Origin: an uncultured Oscillospiraceae bacterium
GTDB lineage: Bacteria; Bacillota; Clostridia; Oscillospirales; Acutalibacteraceae
Length of the DNA stretch: 64,000 nt
NCBI GenBank assembly: GCA_905192745.1
Contig: CAJJLZ010000001.1
Location: 298,077-362,076 of the forward strand
Reading direction: 5' to 3'
Position 1 is the stretch's first letter; each line of letters starts with the position of its first letter. Both the position numbers and the translations under genes were made by a program. Positions 7,985 through 18,900 of this stretch are shown piece by piece. Under the pieces are notes generated by a model. It searched no databases. It saw only the letters and a list, made by a program, of their open reading frames with translations, and was not told where the DNA came from.

Positions 7985-8845
7985 TTATTTCATCAGCAGA
8001 GCGTTCTGAAGCTTGGCGGCTGAAATGGTGTTTTTCAGCAGCATGGCGATGGTCATGGGACCCACGCCGCCGGGCACGGGGGTAATCCAGCCCGCCACCG
8101 GTTCCACTCCGGCGAAATCCACATCCCCGCAGAGCTTGCCGTTCTCGTCCCGGTTCATCCCCACGTCGATAACGGCGGCCCCCGGCTTCACCATATCGGC
8201 GGTGACGAATTTGGCCTTGCCGACCGCCGCGACCAGAATGTCCGCGCCCGAGCAGACCTGCTTGAGGTTGGCGGTTTTGGAATGGCAGATGGTCACAGTG
8301 CCGTTTTCGTGCAGCAGGAGCATGGCCATCGGCTTGCCCACAATATTGCTCCGCCCGATCACAACGCAGCTTTTTCCCGCGACGCTTACCCCGGCGCTAT
8401 GGAGCAGCTCCATCACCCCGGCGGGGGTGCAGGGCAGGAAAGCGTAGTTCCCAACCATGATATGGCCGACGTTGGAGGGATGAAACGCGTCCACGTCCTT
8501 AAGGGGAGAGATCGCGGCGATCACCGCCTTGTCGTTGATGTGGGAGGGAAGGGGTAGCTGGCAGAGGATACCGTTGATATCGCTGCGGTTGTTCAGGCTG
8601 GAGATCAGGGCCAGCAGCTCGTCCTGCGTGGTATCGGCCGGCAGGGCGATCTCTTCCGAGTAAATGCCCGCTTCCGCGCAGGCTTTTTTCTTGTTGTTAA
8701 CATAGACGCGGGAGGCGGGGTCGTTCCCTACCAGAATCACCGCGAGACCGGGGACGATCCCTTTTTCCTTCAATCGGGCGGCTTCCTCCGCCACTTCGCC
8801 CTTCACCCGGGCCGAGATCGCTTTCCCATCGATAATGGTCGCCAT
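7985..8845 (-). CDS. folD: Bifunctional methylenetetrahydrofolate dehydrogenase / methenyltetrahydrofolate cyclohydrolase
   Basis: 286 residues from the ATG at 8845, preceded by AAAGGAG; the frame runs much further upstream but without a start site, and FolD proteins are about 285 residues. It interconverts 5,10-methylene-THF and 10-formyl-THF in the cytosol with NADP. Motifs: YVNNKKKACAEAGI carrying the catalytic Lys, GILCQLPLPSHIN, DVDAFHPSNVG, CTPAGVMELL, VVIGRSNIVGKPMAMLL (Rossmann nucleotide-binding loop) and the C-terminal GGVGPMTIAMLLKNT. The lgt gene lies upstream on the same strand and may be cotranscribed. Confidence 0.97.
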   Translation of the reverse strand: MATIIDGKAISARVKGEVAEEAARLKEKGIVPGLAVILVGNDPASRVYVNNKKKACAEAGIYSEEIALPADTTQDELLALISSLNNRSDINGILCQLPLPSHINDKAVIAAISPLKDVDAFHPSNVGHIMVGNYAFLPCTPAGVMELLHSAGVSVAGKSCVVIGRSNIVGKPMAMLLLHENGTVTICHSKTANLKQVCSGADILVAAVGKAKFVTADMVKPGAAVIDVGMNRDENGKLCGDVDFAGVEPVAGWITPVPGGVGPMTIAMLLKNTISAAKLQNALLMK

Positions 8846-8895
8846 GTTGGTGCTCCTTTTCTCCGCAGGCGGAAAATATCCATACAAGGGGGGAC

Positions 8896-8926
8896 GGACC
8901 GGCCTTTCCTGCGGGGAAGGCCGATC
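8896..8926 (-). terminator. Hairpin after lgt, possible terminator
   Basis: Arms GGACCGGCCTT / AAGGCCGATCC pair over 11 bp (one G-U). On the minus strand only a C/T-rich tract follows, so termination would be weak. It lies between lgt and folD. Confidence 0.35.
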
Positions 8927-8939
8927 CGCGGCGGCCGGC

Positions 8940-10064
8940 TTATTCGGCCGGCTCCTCTTTTTTGTTTTCGTCGTCCGGTTCGTTTTCATCCGGTGCGGCG
9001 GTTTCTTCCGCCGTCTTATCGGCTTCGGACGCTTCCGCGCCGGCCTCTTCGCCGTCGCTGTTCCCCTCCAAACCGCCGATTTCCGCGTCTTCCGCCGCAT
9101 CGGTTTCCACCGCGTCCGGGTCGAAGCCTTCCTCGTCGTCCGGAACGTCTTCTCCGGCGTTCGAAGCGCCGTCCTCCTCCGCGCCTTCCGCAGGGACGAG
9201 CGCGGGCGCGAAGAGATCCTTCGGCAGAGACTGCGCGTGAGCGCGGAACACGAAGAAGAGCGCCGCGCCGCCCGCTACCGAAAGGGCGGCGACCAGCTGG
9301 GATACCTTCATGGCGCCGAAATACAGGCTGTCGGACCGCAGGCCTTCAATGAAGAATCGGCCCGCGCCGTACCAGACGATATACAGGGAGAAAATCTCTC
9401 CCTTGAATTTATAGGCTTTTTTCGAAAGGAAATGCAGCAGGAGGAAGCCGAGCAGGCACCAGAGGGATTCGTAGAGGAAGGTGGGATGGACAGGCTCGCT
9501 CAGGGTGTAGCCGCTCCCGTTCACGCCGCTCTGGATAATGTCGCCGGTCATGCCCCACGGCAGGCCGGTATTGCCGCCGAAGGCTTCCTGATTAAAGAAA
9601 TTGCCCCAGCGGCCGATGCACTGGCCGATCAGAAAGCCGAGAGACGCCAGATCAAACATGGCGAGGGTGTTCACCTTCCGCACCCGGCACATGATTATGC
9701 CGGTGATAAAGGCGAAGATAATGCCGCCGTAGATGCCGAGCCCGCCCTCCCATACATACAGGATGCTGAGCGGATCTTCAAAATAGTCGGCCCGTTCGGC
9801 GGAGAACAGGACGTAATACAGCCGCGCGCCCACAAAGGCGAACAGCGCGGAAACCAGCACCACGTCGATCATGCGGTCGGGGTCGATGTCGAACGTTTTC
9901 GCCCGCCGCAGGGCGTAGATCACCGCCAGCAGGAAGCCGAGCGCGATCAGCAGGCCGTACCAGTTGAGGGAAAAGTCCCGTCCGAAAAGGGAGAATTCCA
10001 CAATGGTAGGGGAAATGTTGAATTTCCAGCCCAGAGCCGGGAATTCGATAAAATGGCTGCTCAT
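8940..10064 (-). CDS. lgt: Prolipoprotein diacylglyceryl transferase with long acidic C-terminal tail
   Basis: 374 residues; ATG at 10064 with AAAGGA 9 nt upstream. Integral membrane enzyme that transfers diacylglyceryl from phosphatidylglycerol to the lipobox cysteine of prolipoproteins; several putative substrates are in this window. Seven hydrophobic segments occupy residues 20-275. The Lgt signature GRWGNFFNQEAFGG and the essential Arg/Tyr region GAGRFFIEGLRSDSLYFG are present. Normal Lgt is 260-290 residues. Here about 95 residues rich in Glu, Asp and Ala follow the last membrane segment (from about residue 280), without predicted globular features. The tail is probably cytoplasmic and disordered. 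Confidence 0.96.
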   Translation of the reverse strand: MSSHFIEFPALGWKFNISPTIVEFSLFGRDFSLNWYGLLIALGFLLAVIYALRRAKTFDIDPDRMIDVVLVSALFAFVGARLYYVLFSAERADYFEDPLSILYVWEGGLGIYGGIIFAFITGIIMCRVRKVNTLAMFDLASLGFLIGQCIGRWGNFFNQEAFGGNTGLPWGMTGDIIQSGVNGSGYTLSEPVHPTFLYESLWCLLGFLLLHFLSKKAYKFKGEIFSLYIVWYGAGRFFIEGLRSDSLYFGAMKVSQLVAALSVAGGAALFFVFRAHAQSLPKDLFAPALVPAEGAEEDGASNAGEDVPDDEEGFDPDAVETDAAEDAEIGGLEGNSDGEEAGAEASEADKTAEETAAPDENEPDDENKKEEPAE

Positions 10065-10131
10065 GGCTATCGTCCTTTCTATGTAGGGGGCAACCGCCCC
10101 CGATTATCCGTGAAACGCGGAGCAAAACCGG

Positions 10132-11427
10132 TTATTCTGCGGGGAGAACCACCGACAGCGCGGCGCTTTCCCGCCGGAAGCCGTCCCGCAGCATCCGGGT
10201 CACCGCTTCCACGGAAAGGGAAGCGGCCGCTTCGATCAGGGCGAAGGGCTCCCGTTCGTAGAAGAAATCGCCGATCAGGATATCGCCGCAGTTTTCCACA
10301 TCGTTCAGGGAGGCGACCAGCCGCCCATATAGCGCGTTGCGGGCCGCTTCAAACCCGGCGGGATCGATCCCCTCCCGCCGCAGGCGGTCGATTTCGGCGT
10401 GGACGGCTTCCGCCACCGCGTCCGGATCGGCGGATTCCCCGCCGAACAGCCAGGCCGCGTAGCCGGGACCTTCGAAATACTCCGCCCCGAAGGAGGCGTT
10501 AATCAGCCCCTGCGCCATCAGCCGGGCATAGAGGGGGGAGGCCTGCCCGGCGAGAAGCTCCAGCAGTACGTCGGCGGCCGCCAGCTCTTCCGGCGTTTGG
10601 CAGCGGCCGTCCGGGACGGGAACCTTGAAGCCGAGATAAAACAGGGGGGAGGCTACCGGCATCCGGCATTCCACCCGGGGTTCGGCCGCTTCGGCCGGTT
10701 CCGGAACCACGGCGCGTTCCACCCGTCCGCCTTCGACGGGCTTCAGCAGCCGGTCGGCCACGGCGAGCACCTGCTCCGGCGTGACGTTCCCCGCCACAGC
10801 CAGCGCCATGTTGTTGAGGCTGTAAAACGTGTGATAACATCCGTACAGCAGCTCCGGGGTGATACCGGCGATGGATTCCACCGTCCCGGCGATTTCGATC
10901 CGCACGGGATGGGTTTTGTACAGCGCCCGCAGGAGGTTGAACAGCACCCGGCGGCCGGGGTTATCCTCGCACATCCGGATTTCCTGCCCGATGATCCCCT
11001 GCTCCTTTTGCACCGTTTCCTCCGTGAAATAGGGCTTCTGCACGAAATCCAGCAGAATCTCCAGCGACGGCTCAAAGTTTTCGGTGCAGGAAAAAAGGTA
11101 GGCGGTGCGGTCGAAGCTGGTGAAGGCGTTGGCCGACGCGCCGGTTTTCGCGTACCGCGCGAAGGCGTCGCCGTCCTCGCTTTCAAACAGCTTGTGCTCG
11201 AGATAATGGGCGATGCCGGCGGGCACTTCGGTTTCCTTCCCGTCCGCCGTCCGGAAGGCGGTGTCGATCGACCCGTACCGGGCGGCGAATACGGCGTAGC
11301 AGGACTGATAGCCCGGCTTGGGGTCCACGAAGATGGTCAGCCCCGAAGGATGGCGGAGCCGGTAGCAGCGCTCGCCGGTGCGGGGCTGGACGAACTCCTC
11401 AAAAGCGGTTTCCACCTTGTCGTTCAT
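10132..11427 (-). CDS. M16 family zinc peptidase, catalytic subunit (YmfH-like)
   Basis: 431 residues. The inverted zinc motif HYLEH is at residues 74-78; the third ligand is E149 or E154 in GIIGQEIRMCEDNPGRR. Two M16 halves: N-terminal catalytic and C-terminal (GFEAARNALYGRLVASLND region). Its ATG overlaps the stop of the upstream M16 gene by 4 nt (ATGA), so the two are translationally coupled and probably form a heterodimer, as in the B. subtilis YmfF/YmfH pair. Substrate unknown; related pairs process peptides and pheromones. The full zinc motif marks this as the active partner. Confidence 0.92.
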   Translation of the reverse strand: MNDKVETAFEEFVQPRTGERCYRLRHPSGLTIFVDPKPGYQSCYAVFAARYGSIDTAFRTADGKETEVPAGIAHYLEHKLFESEDGDAFARYAKTGASANAFTSFDRTAYLFSCTENFEPSLEILLDFVQKPYFTEETVQKEQGIIGQEIRMCEDNPGRRVLFNLLRALYKTHPVRIEIAGTVESIAGITPELLYGCYHTFYSLNNMALAVAGNVTPEQVLAVADRLLKPVEGGRVERAVVPEPAEAAEPRVECRMPVASPLFYLGFKVPVPDGRCQTPEELAAADVLLELLAGQASPLYARLMAQGLINASFGAEYFEGPGYAAWLFGGESADPDAVAEAVHAEIDRLRREGIDPAGFEAARNALYGRLVASLNDVENCGDILIGDFFYEREPFALIEAAASLSVEAVTRMLRDGFRRESAALSVVLPAE

Positions 11428-12755
11428 GCGTTTCCGCCCCCTTCCTTCCCGGCGAGCAGGTAAACGGCGCCGAGGCTCACGCCCCGGGCGGCTTCCGCAA
11501 CCTGCCTGCGGGTTACGGCCCCAATGGCGCGGGCGGCTTCCTCCGGGGTGGAGAGCGGGCCGCTCAGGCTCTGGCCCAGATACCAGGACGCGGCGGTGGA
11601 CTGCAGGTCTCCGATGGTGCGGAACTGGTTGACCACGCTCAGCCGGGCGGATTCCAGATCCTCGTCGGTGAAAGCGCCCTCCCGCACCGCGTCCAGCTGG
11701 CGGAGGATTTCGGCCTTTGCTTTTGCGGCATTAGCCTCCTCCACCCCGCTGTCGATCAGCAGTATGCCCTTCAGCCGGTCGTAGCCCGACTGGCAGTAAT
11801 AGCAGAGGCTCAGCTTTTCCCGCACGTTGCGGAACAGGAGGGAATGGGGCGTGCCGCCCAGCAGGGCGTTCATCAGCCGCATGGCGGGGACGGCGGCGTC
11901 CGGCTCCGCGACCCCGGCGCGCAGGCCGAGCACCAGCTTGGCCTGTCCCACGTCCATCCGTTCGGTCCGTTCCCGCACCGCGTCCGCCCGGCGGACGACC
12001 TGAACGGCGGGCGAAAGCGGGCGGCGCTCCGTCAGGGCGGCAAGGCCCGCGCGGAACCCTTCCGCCGCCTTGGCGGAGGGAGCGGCCCCCTGCACGATCA
12101 GACGGATCTGCGCCGTTTTCAGCATCCGCCGCCACGCGGCGGCCGCCGAGGAGGGCGTAATGGCCCGCACGCTTTCAATGTCGCCGTAACGGTCTGCCGC
12201 GTAAGGCTCCCCTTCGCAGAGCAGTTCTTCGCAGCGGCGGCGGGCGTACAGGCGTTTATTGTTGATTTCGGATTCAATGCGTTCGGTCAGGCAGCGCTTC
12301 TCCTGCTCAACATTGTCGGCGGGGAAGGCCCCGTCGGCCAGCACCGGATCGAACAGCATGGAGCGGAGAAGATCCGCACAGGCGGCGGCCACCGCTTCCC
12401 CGTGCAGGGCGAAGCGGTCGTCCATGGAGACGGCGGTCAGGGTCAGCGCCTGGCACTCCCCAATCCGGGACACATCAGCGGCAATCCGCGCGCCGTACAG
12501 CTCGTTCAGCCGCTGTTTCAGGGCGCTGAAGCCGGGATACTCCGCACAGCACCGCTGCAGCAGATAGGGAAGGACAGCGTTCTCCGACGCAAGGGCCGGG
12601 TCCAGCGGCAGAAGCAGGGCGGCGGTCAGCCGCGCGGTCTTAAACCGGTCGTCCGCCAGCGTCAGGACGCCGGCGCCGTCGGCCAGAGGCCGGAAGGCAG
12701 GCCGAACGCCGCCGGCGGAGGCGCGTACAGCGTTTGTTTGAGAAGAACAGGGCAA
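11424..12755 (-). CDS. M16 family peptidase-like subunit lacking the zinc motif (YmfF-like)
   Basis: 443 residues. Start is TTG at 12755, 8 nt after AAGGAG; no ATG fits. The M16 fold is visible (FSALKQRLNELYGARI, VEQEKRCLTERIESEINNKR, LVLGLRAGV, GGTPHSLLFRNVREKLSLCYY). The position of the HXXEH motif reads LPYLLQRCCAEYP, so the zinc ligands are missing. The Arg/Tyr-type substrate-binding block near the C-terminus (RNVREKLSLCYYCQS) is kept, as is typical of the non-catalytic partner in M16 heterodimers. Stop overlaps the start of the active subunit. Confidence 0.88.
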   Translation of the reverse strand: MPCSSQTNAVRASAGGVRPAFRPLADGAGVLTLADDRFKTARLTAALLLPLDPALASENAVLPYLLQRCCAEYPGFSALKQRLNELYGARIAADVSRIGECQALTLTAVSMDDRFALHGEAVAAACADLLRSMLFDPVLADGAFPADNVEQEKRCLTERIESEINNKRLYARRRCEELLCEGEPYAADRYGDIESVRAITPSSAAAAWRRMLKTAQIRLIVQGAAPSAKAAEGFRAGLAALTERRPLSPAVQVVRRADAVRERTERMDVGQAKLVLGLRAGVAEPDAAVPAMRLMNALLGGTPHSLLFRNVREKLSLCYYCQSGYDRLKGILLIDSGVEEANAAKAKAEILRQLDAVREGAFTDEDLESARLSVVNQFRTIGDLQSTAASWYLGQSLSGPLSTPEEAARAIGAVTRRQVAEAARGVSLGAVYLLAGKEGGGNA

Positions 12756-12954
12756 AGAATCACTCCTTTATACTGTTATACCGTTCATAGCGGAGGATAA
12801 CCGGTTCGTCCGCCGGGCGCGGCTTCTCGGCGGGCGCCCGGCGGGAAATTCATATCCCTTAGTATACCAAATTCAGGGAAGAATGAAAAGCGGCAAAACA
12901 CAAAGAATCCGAAGATTTCGGGAAAATGAAGGGGCGGAAAGGCTTCTTTTTGTC

Positions 12955-15900
12955 CTATTCCGCCGGGACGCTCATTTCCACCTTGTGGGGAGAGCCGTCC
13001 AGCGGAACGCGGTCGGCGGCGCGGCCGTCCACCGTCAGCCGCTCCTTTCCCCGGCGTATCCGGATGGACAGCGCCGAACCGCCGAGGATGAGGGAGACCT
13101 CGTACCCCTCCCACCGGGCGGGGAGACGGGGGGACAGCTCCAGAAAACTCCCGTGGGGCCGCAGCCCCAGCAGATGGCGGAGCACCGCGGTGTAATACCA
13201 GCCCGCCGAACCGGTGTACTGCGTCCAGCCCGCCCGGCCGGGGCACTCCCGGTTGGCGTATACGTCCCCCGCGAGGGCGTAGGGCTCGCCCTTGTACTGC
13301 TCCCCCAGCCCGTCGGCGTATTTCTGCGCCGTGTTGAGCAGGCGGAGCAGGTCGAAGCCCTCGTCCGTCCGGCCGGTTTCCAGCAGGGCGACGGCAAGCC
13401 AGACCGCCGCATGGGTGTACTGTCCGCCGTTTTCCCGCACGCCGGGGGGATAGGCGGTGATATATCCTACCGGACGGGAATCCGCTTCGGCCCGGTCGAA
13501 GGGGGGCGCGAACAGCCGCACCACCCCATTTTCCCGGTCCACCAGCTGGGAAAGGGCGGTGTCCAGCGCCGCGTCGGTCCGCTTCTTGGGCAGGCCGCAG
13601 AGCACGGCGAAGCTCTGGGTCAGGCTGTCCACCGCGCAGGCCGGCGCGCCCACCGCGCCGAGCGGAGCCCCGTCGTCGAACCAGGCCCGCAGATACCGGT
13701 CGGTGGCGAAGCAGCCGTCCGCCGCCGCCCGGTAATCCGCCGCCCATTGGCGGAAGGCTGCCGCCCGTTCCGTTTCCCCCCGCTTTTCGCACAGGGGGGC
13801 GAAGCGGTCGAGCACAATGGCGAGGAACATCCCCAGCCAGACGCTTTCTCCCCTCCCCTGCGCGCCGAGAAGGTTGAAGCCGTCGTTCCAGTCCCCGCTC
13901 CCGATCAGAGGGAGGCCGTGCGCGCCGTGGGTAGATCCCCGCTCCAGCGCCCGCACACAGTGGAGGTAGAGCGGGTCGGCATGGCCGGTGCGGCCCGGTT
14001 CGAAATACCGGTCCTGCTCGTCGGGGGAGAGGGGCGGCCCTGTCAGCCAGCGGACGCGGGCATCCAGTACCCCGCCGTCCCCGGTGAAATCGATATACTC
14101 CGTCGTGACGAAGGGGAGCCAGAGCAGATCGTCCGAGCAGCGGGTCCGCACCCCCCGCAGGCTCTTCGGAAGCCGGTGCCACCAGTGAAGCACGTCCCCT
14201 TCCTCAAACTGAACGGCGGCGCACCGCATCAGTTGGCGGCGGACGACGGCAGGATCGATCCACAGCACGGCGAGGGAATCCTGAAGCTGGTCGCGGAAGC
14301 CCCACGCCCCGCCGCACTGGTAAAAGCCGGTGCGGGCGAAAAGACGGCACCGCAGAACCTGACGGGGCAGCCAGTCTCCCGCGAGTACGTTGAGGCAGGG
14401 ATCGGGGGTGCGGATACGGGGAAACCGCGTGAGGCGTCCGGTGTCCTCCGGCGTTTCCCGGGCGAGGGAGGGAAGCCGCCGGGCGGCGGCAAGGGCTTGC
14501 TCCGGCCGCTCGCCGGAGGCGAAGCCGAGCACAAAGGAGATCGTCTCCCTCCGCCGGGGAGGGAGCTTCCGCCGGACAATGACTGCCGCGCAGGGGTCGG
14601 GCAGGGGGGAGAGGGTGCCGCCGCCCCAGCTTCCGGAGAGAAAGCTCCCCCGGTCGCAGTCACAGCCGTCCGCCCCGCCCCCGGCGGTCAGCACCGCCGC
14701 CCCCTTCATGGCGGCGAAGGGATTGTGGAGCAGAAGCGCCCCATTTTCCCATTTGGCGGCGGTGTGCCGCGCGTTTTCCCGGTTCACCCCAAGTACCGGT
14801 TCGATATAATAGGCGGCCTGCAGGTCGATTTCCTCCTTTCCATGGCTTTCGAGTTCCAGCGTGACGGTTTTCCAGGGGCCCCGTTCCGGGACGCGGACGG
14901 TTACGGCGGCGTCCAGCGTGATTCCGCCGGGGAATTCCAGCCGCCCGTCGTACCGGGCGAAGCCCTCCCCATAAGTGGGAGCCGCGCCCCACACCGCATC
15001 CCGGATCTGGCCGCCGGCCCGCACAAGCAGCAGCTCTCCCCGGTTGTCGGAGGCGGTGTCGTTCTGCCAGGGGGTGAGCTTGTTTTCCCGCGCGTTTCCC
15101 GCCCAGGTGAAGCCGAGCGCCTTGTCCGACACCAGCGTGCCGAAGGTCGGATTGGCCAGCACATGGCACCACGGCAGACGGGGAACGCCGTCGGTCTGAG
15201 GAGCGGCATCCACCCGGAACCGGCCGTTCCGGAATTCGCCGCCCGGAAGGAGCAGGGGGGCGGCCGTCCCTTTATCCCCCGGCTGTCCGGCAGGCGGAAG
15301 CGGTTTGGCGGGAAGGATAACCGCCGGCCGGTATTCCGCCGGGGGCAGGCCCGCCCGCTGAAGATCCCGCGCTCCGTTGTGGCGGCAGACGGCGGCGAGC
15401 AGGGCGAGCGCCCCTTCGCCGTGGACGGTCAGGTTGACCAGATGCACGCCGCCCCGTTTTCCAAGCGCTTCCTCCGACCCGGCGTTGGCCGCGGCGGCGC
15501 GCAGGGCGTCCAGCACCGGCGCGTCGTATTCTCCGCCCTCGCGGTAGGCGACCGCCAGCTCGGTTTCCACTCCGCCCAGCCGCAGGGAGCGGTGAAGCCG
15601 CATATACGGTTCGGCGCGGGAGGCGTCGGCCGCGTTGTGAATTTCGATGAGAACGAGCGGGTAATCCCCGGAAATACCCAGCCCCCAGAGGGCGTCCTGC
15701 CCGCGTTCGTTCGCCCGGGCCGCGGCGGCCCATTCCCGGTCCATCCGGGGCGGATAGAACAGATCGGGCAGAATCTGAGCGGCGAGCTGCGCCTCCACCC
15801 CGCCGAAGGGGGCGGGCGCGGCCCGCTCGGCGGAAAGCAGCCCTTCCCGCCGGGCTTCGATCAGCCGGTTGGCGGCCTCCGCCGCCGTGGGTGCGGCGGC

Positions 15901-18900
15901 CAGCACCAGTGTGACCGAACGCTGGGCGCGGGGCGGAATATCTACCGTCATCCGCAGGGCGACCGCACTGTCCGGCACTCCCTCGCCCCGATTGGCAAAG
16001 GGCTTTTTCAGGCAGGCGGGCAGGGAGGCCATCCCCTCCGGCCGGGAAAGCAGCGCTTCCCGGGAGGCTTCGTATTCGAAATCCGCTCCGTCCAGAAGCC
16101 CCGCGGCCAGACAGGCGGGGGGTTCTCCCAGCCGCTGGCGGCGGGTGACGAAGAGGGCGGCGGCCGCCGGGTCCTTATGCACGGCGAGGAAAAGGCGGGA
16201 AAAGGCGGGATGGGCCCGCGAGTCCGCCCGGCGGGCCAGGCTGGGTTCAAAATAGAAAAGCACCGCCGCCCGCATCCGCTTGCCGGACCGGTTTTTCAGC
16301 ACCACCTGCCGCTGTTCGCAGGGCAGACGGGGATGGACCATCGCCCGCATCCCGGCCTCCAGCTCCCCCTGCTCGGCGGTGAAGATCGCCGCGCCGGGAT
16401 GAAATTCCGCCCGGCGGACAGGCGGTTCGCCTTCGGCACAGCCGGCGTAATCGGGGGCGGCGGTGAGGGAAAAGGGGCCGTTTCCTCCATCCACCACCAC
16501 GAAAATTCCCTGCGGGGCGCGAAGCAGGTCGTCGCTCACCCGGTGGATGTCCAGCCCGTGGGAAACGGAGAAGCCCGCCCCCGTGTCGGTGACGGCGAGC
16601 TGCCATTCCGCGCCGGCGAGAAGGTGCATCCGGGGGGTGCGCGGATTGGGGTGGGGGATCTCCTCGCTCAGGGCCGGCTCCCGTCCCGGCAGGGAGGGAA
16701 CGCGGCTTTCCTTGACCGGATCGTAAACCGTTCCCGCGTCGGGGGCCTTTTCCACCAGCAGTTCTTCCGCCCGGGCCATGTCCTCATCCCGCAGGAAGCG
16801 GCGGACAAAGCGGTCGTCCATCGCCGCGTTGGCGCAGGCGATCAGGCTCATCCCGACGTGGTGGGCCATATAGCTCCGCACGATGGAGTAGCCGCCCCGC
16901 GCCGCCCGGGAAGGGGTGAAATCGGCGGCCTCGTAAAAGCCGCAGCTTCCGGTCATCCCCCGCTTTTCCAGCCGGGCGAGATTCCGCAGCGCCGCGTCCG
17001 GGTCGGTGGTGAGGGCGAGAAAGGAGGAATAGGGGGAGATCACCAGCTCCCCGCCCAGTCCCCGCTTAAGAGCGAGCCGGGGAACGCCGTGCGCCTTGTA
17101 TTGATAATTCAGATTGCTGTCGAAGGCGTAAAAACCGCTTTCCGAGATGCCCCACGGGACATCCCGGGGCGGCCGCCGCCGCTGGCAGTGGAGGCAGAAG
17201 CGCAGCGCCTCATATCCCATTGTTCCTTCCTCCGCCGGCAGAAGAAGACGGGGCATGAAAAATTCGAACATGGTGCCCGACCAGGAGACGGGGCCCACCG
17301 CGCTGCCCGACCGTGCGAGGGGACGGCCCAGCGCGCCCCAGTGCTTCTTCGGAATCTGCCGGGTCGCGACGGCATAGTATCCGGTCATCCGGCTTTCGCT
17401 CATCAGCAGGTCGTAATAAGAGGGGCTGCGTTCCCCGGTGTCGGGGTCCAGCCCGATGTGGAACAGGTTCCGCTTTTCGTTGTACATGGGGACAAGCTCC
17501 AGCCCGTCCTGCAGCCGCCGGGCCGCCTCGGCCGCCGCTTCCGCTCGGGGCCCGCGCAGTTCGGCCAGCGCCTGCCGCAGGGCGACCAGACAGCAGACGA
17601 AGTTGCCGCTGTCCACCGTGGAGACATACCGGGGAGAAAGCGGGCGGAGGGTGCGGGTGTCGTACCAGTTATAGGGGTTTCCCTTCCACTTTTCCAGTCG
17701 TTCCACCGTGGCGAGGGTGCGTTCCGTCCGGTCGAGCATCCCCTCGTCGTCGATCAGCCCAAAGTCCCGGGCGGCGGCGATGCACAGCAGGTACAGCCCG
17801 ATGTTGGTGGGGGAGGTGCGGTGAGCCACCCGCCAGACCGGGGCCTCCTGCACGTTGTCCGGGGGAAGGTAGTGTTCGGCGGCGGTGCAGTGTTCCTCGT
17901 AATACCGCCACATGGCGGCGGCATAGGCTCCCACCCGTTCCTTTTGACCGGGGGTGAGAGGGCGGGCATCCTTCGCTGGAACCGTCCGGGCGGAAAACAC
18001 CGCGAGCGGGAGGAGAAAAAGGAAGATCAGCCCGCCCAGCCGCGCGAAGCCGCTCCCGAATACCAGCAGGAACAGCGCAATCAGCAGGGAGGGCCAGAAC
18101 CGCCGGAAAGCGCTTCCCCAGCCGGTGCGGCGTTTTTCGGCCTGAGCGGCGGTAGTCCATTCCAGCAGCCTCCGGCGGGAAAACAGCCGGACGACGGCCC
18201 GACAGGCGCCGTCCGCGCCGGTCAGCGCTGTGGCGGGAAGCATCGTCAGGGTATACCACGCCTGAGTCAGCGCCCCCATCGCCCGGGGAAGCACCCGGGA
18301 ATAATACCGGCCGCCCAGAGTCATCCAGCCTCCCTGAAGCAGGGCGAGCAGCGCGGCAAGCAGGTTTCCCCCCACCGGCGCAAGCAGTCCGGTCAGAGCC
18401 AGAAGCTGCCCCGCCCGTCCGCCGAAGAAGGGGGAGGCCAGCAGGCAGAGCAGGCAGACCGCCGGCGTGACCGACCGGCGGAGGTTGTCGGTCAGCTTCC
18501 ATTTGTCCAGCCCGGTGAGGGGAAGGGCGCGGTTCCACAAAAAGGGGGCGTTCTGCCAGTCTCCCCGTACCCAGCGGTGGAGACGGTCCAGCCAACTCCC
18601 CATCCCGGCGGGACAGCCGTCGGTCATTTCCACATCCGAAACCAGCCCCGCGTTCAGCAGACAGCCCTCCAGAATATCGTGGCTGAGCACCTGCTCGGCC
18701 GGAAGCTCCGGTTCGGCCGCGGCGGCGAAGGCTTCCACGTCGATCAGCCCCTTGCCGGTGAAGATTCCGGCGGAGAAGCAGTCCATATACAGATCCCCCG
18801 CCGGGACGTCATAGGGAGTGATTCCGCCCACCCCTGCCATCGCGCGGGAGAAGGCGGTGCGGTTGGCGCTTTTCAGCTCGGCGCCGATCCGGGGAGCAAA

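Noticed and set aside
12786..12850. GC-rich inverted repeat (CGCCGGGCGC ... GCGCCCGGCG) upstream of the M16 operon
   Set aside because: No U tract, and its position is 5' of the minus-strand operon; probably a by-product of GC-rich sequence.
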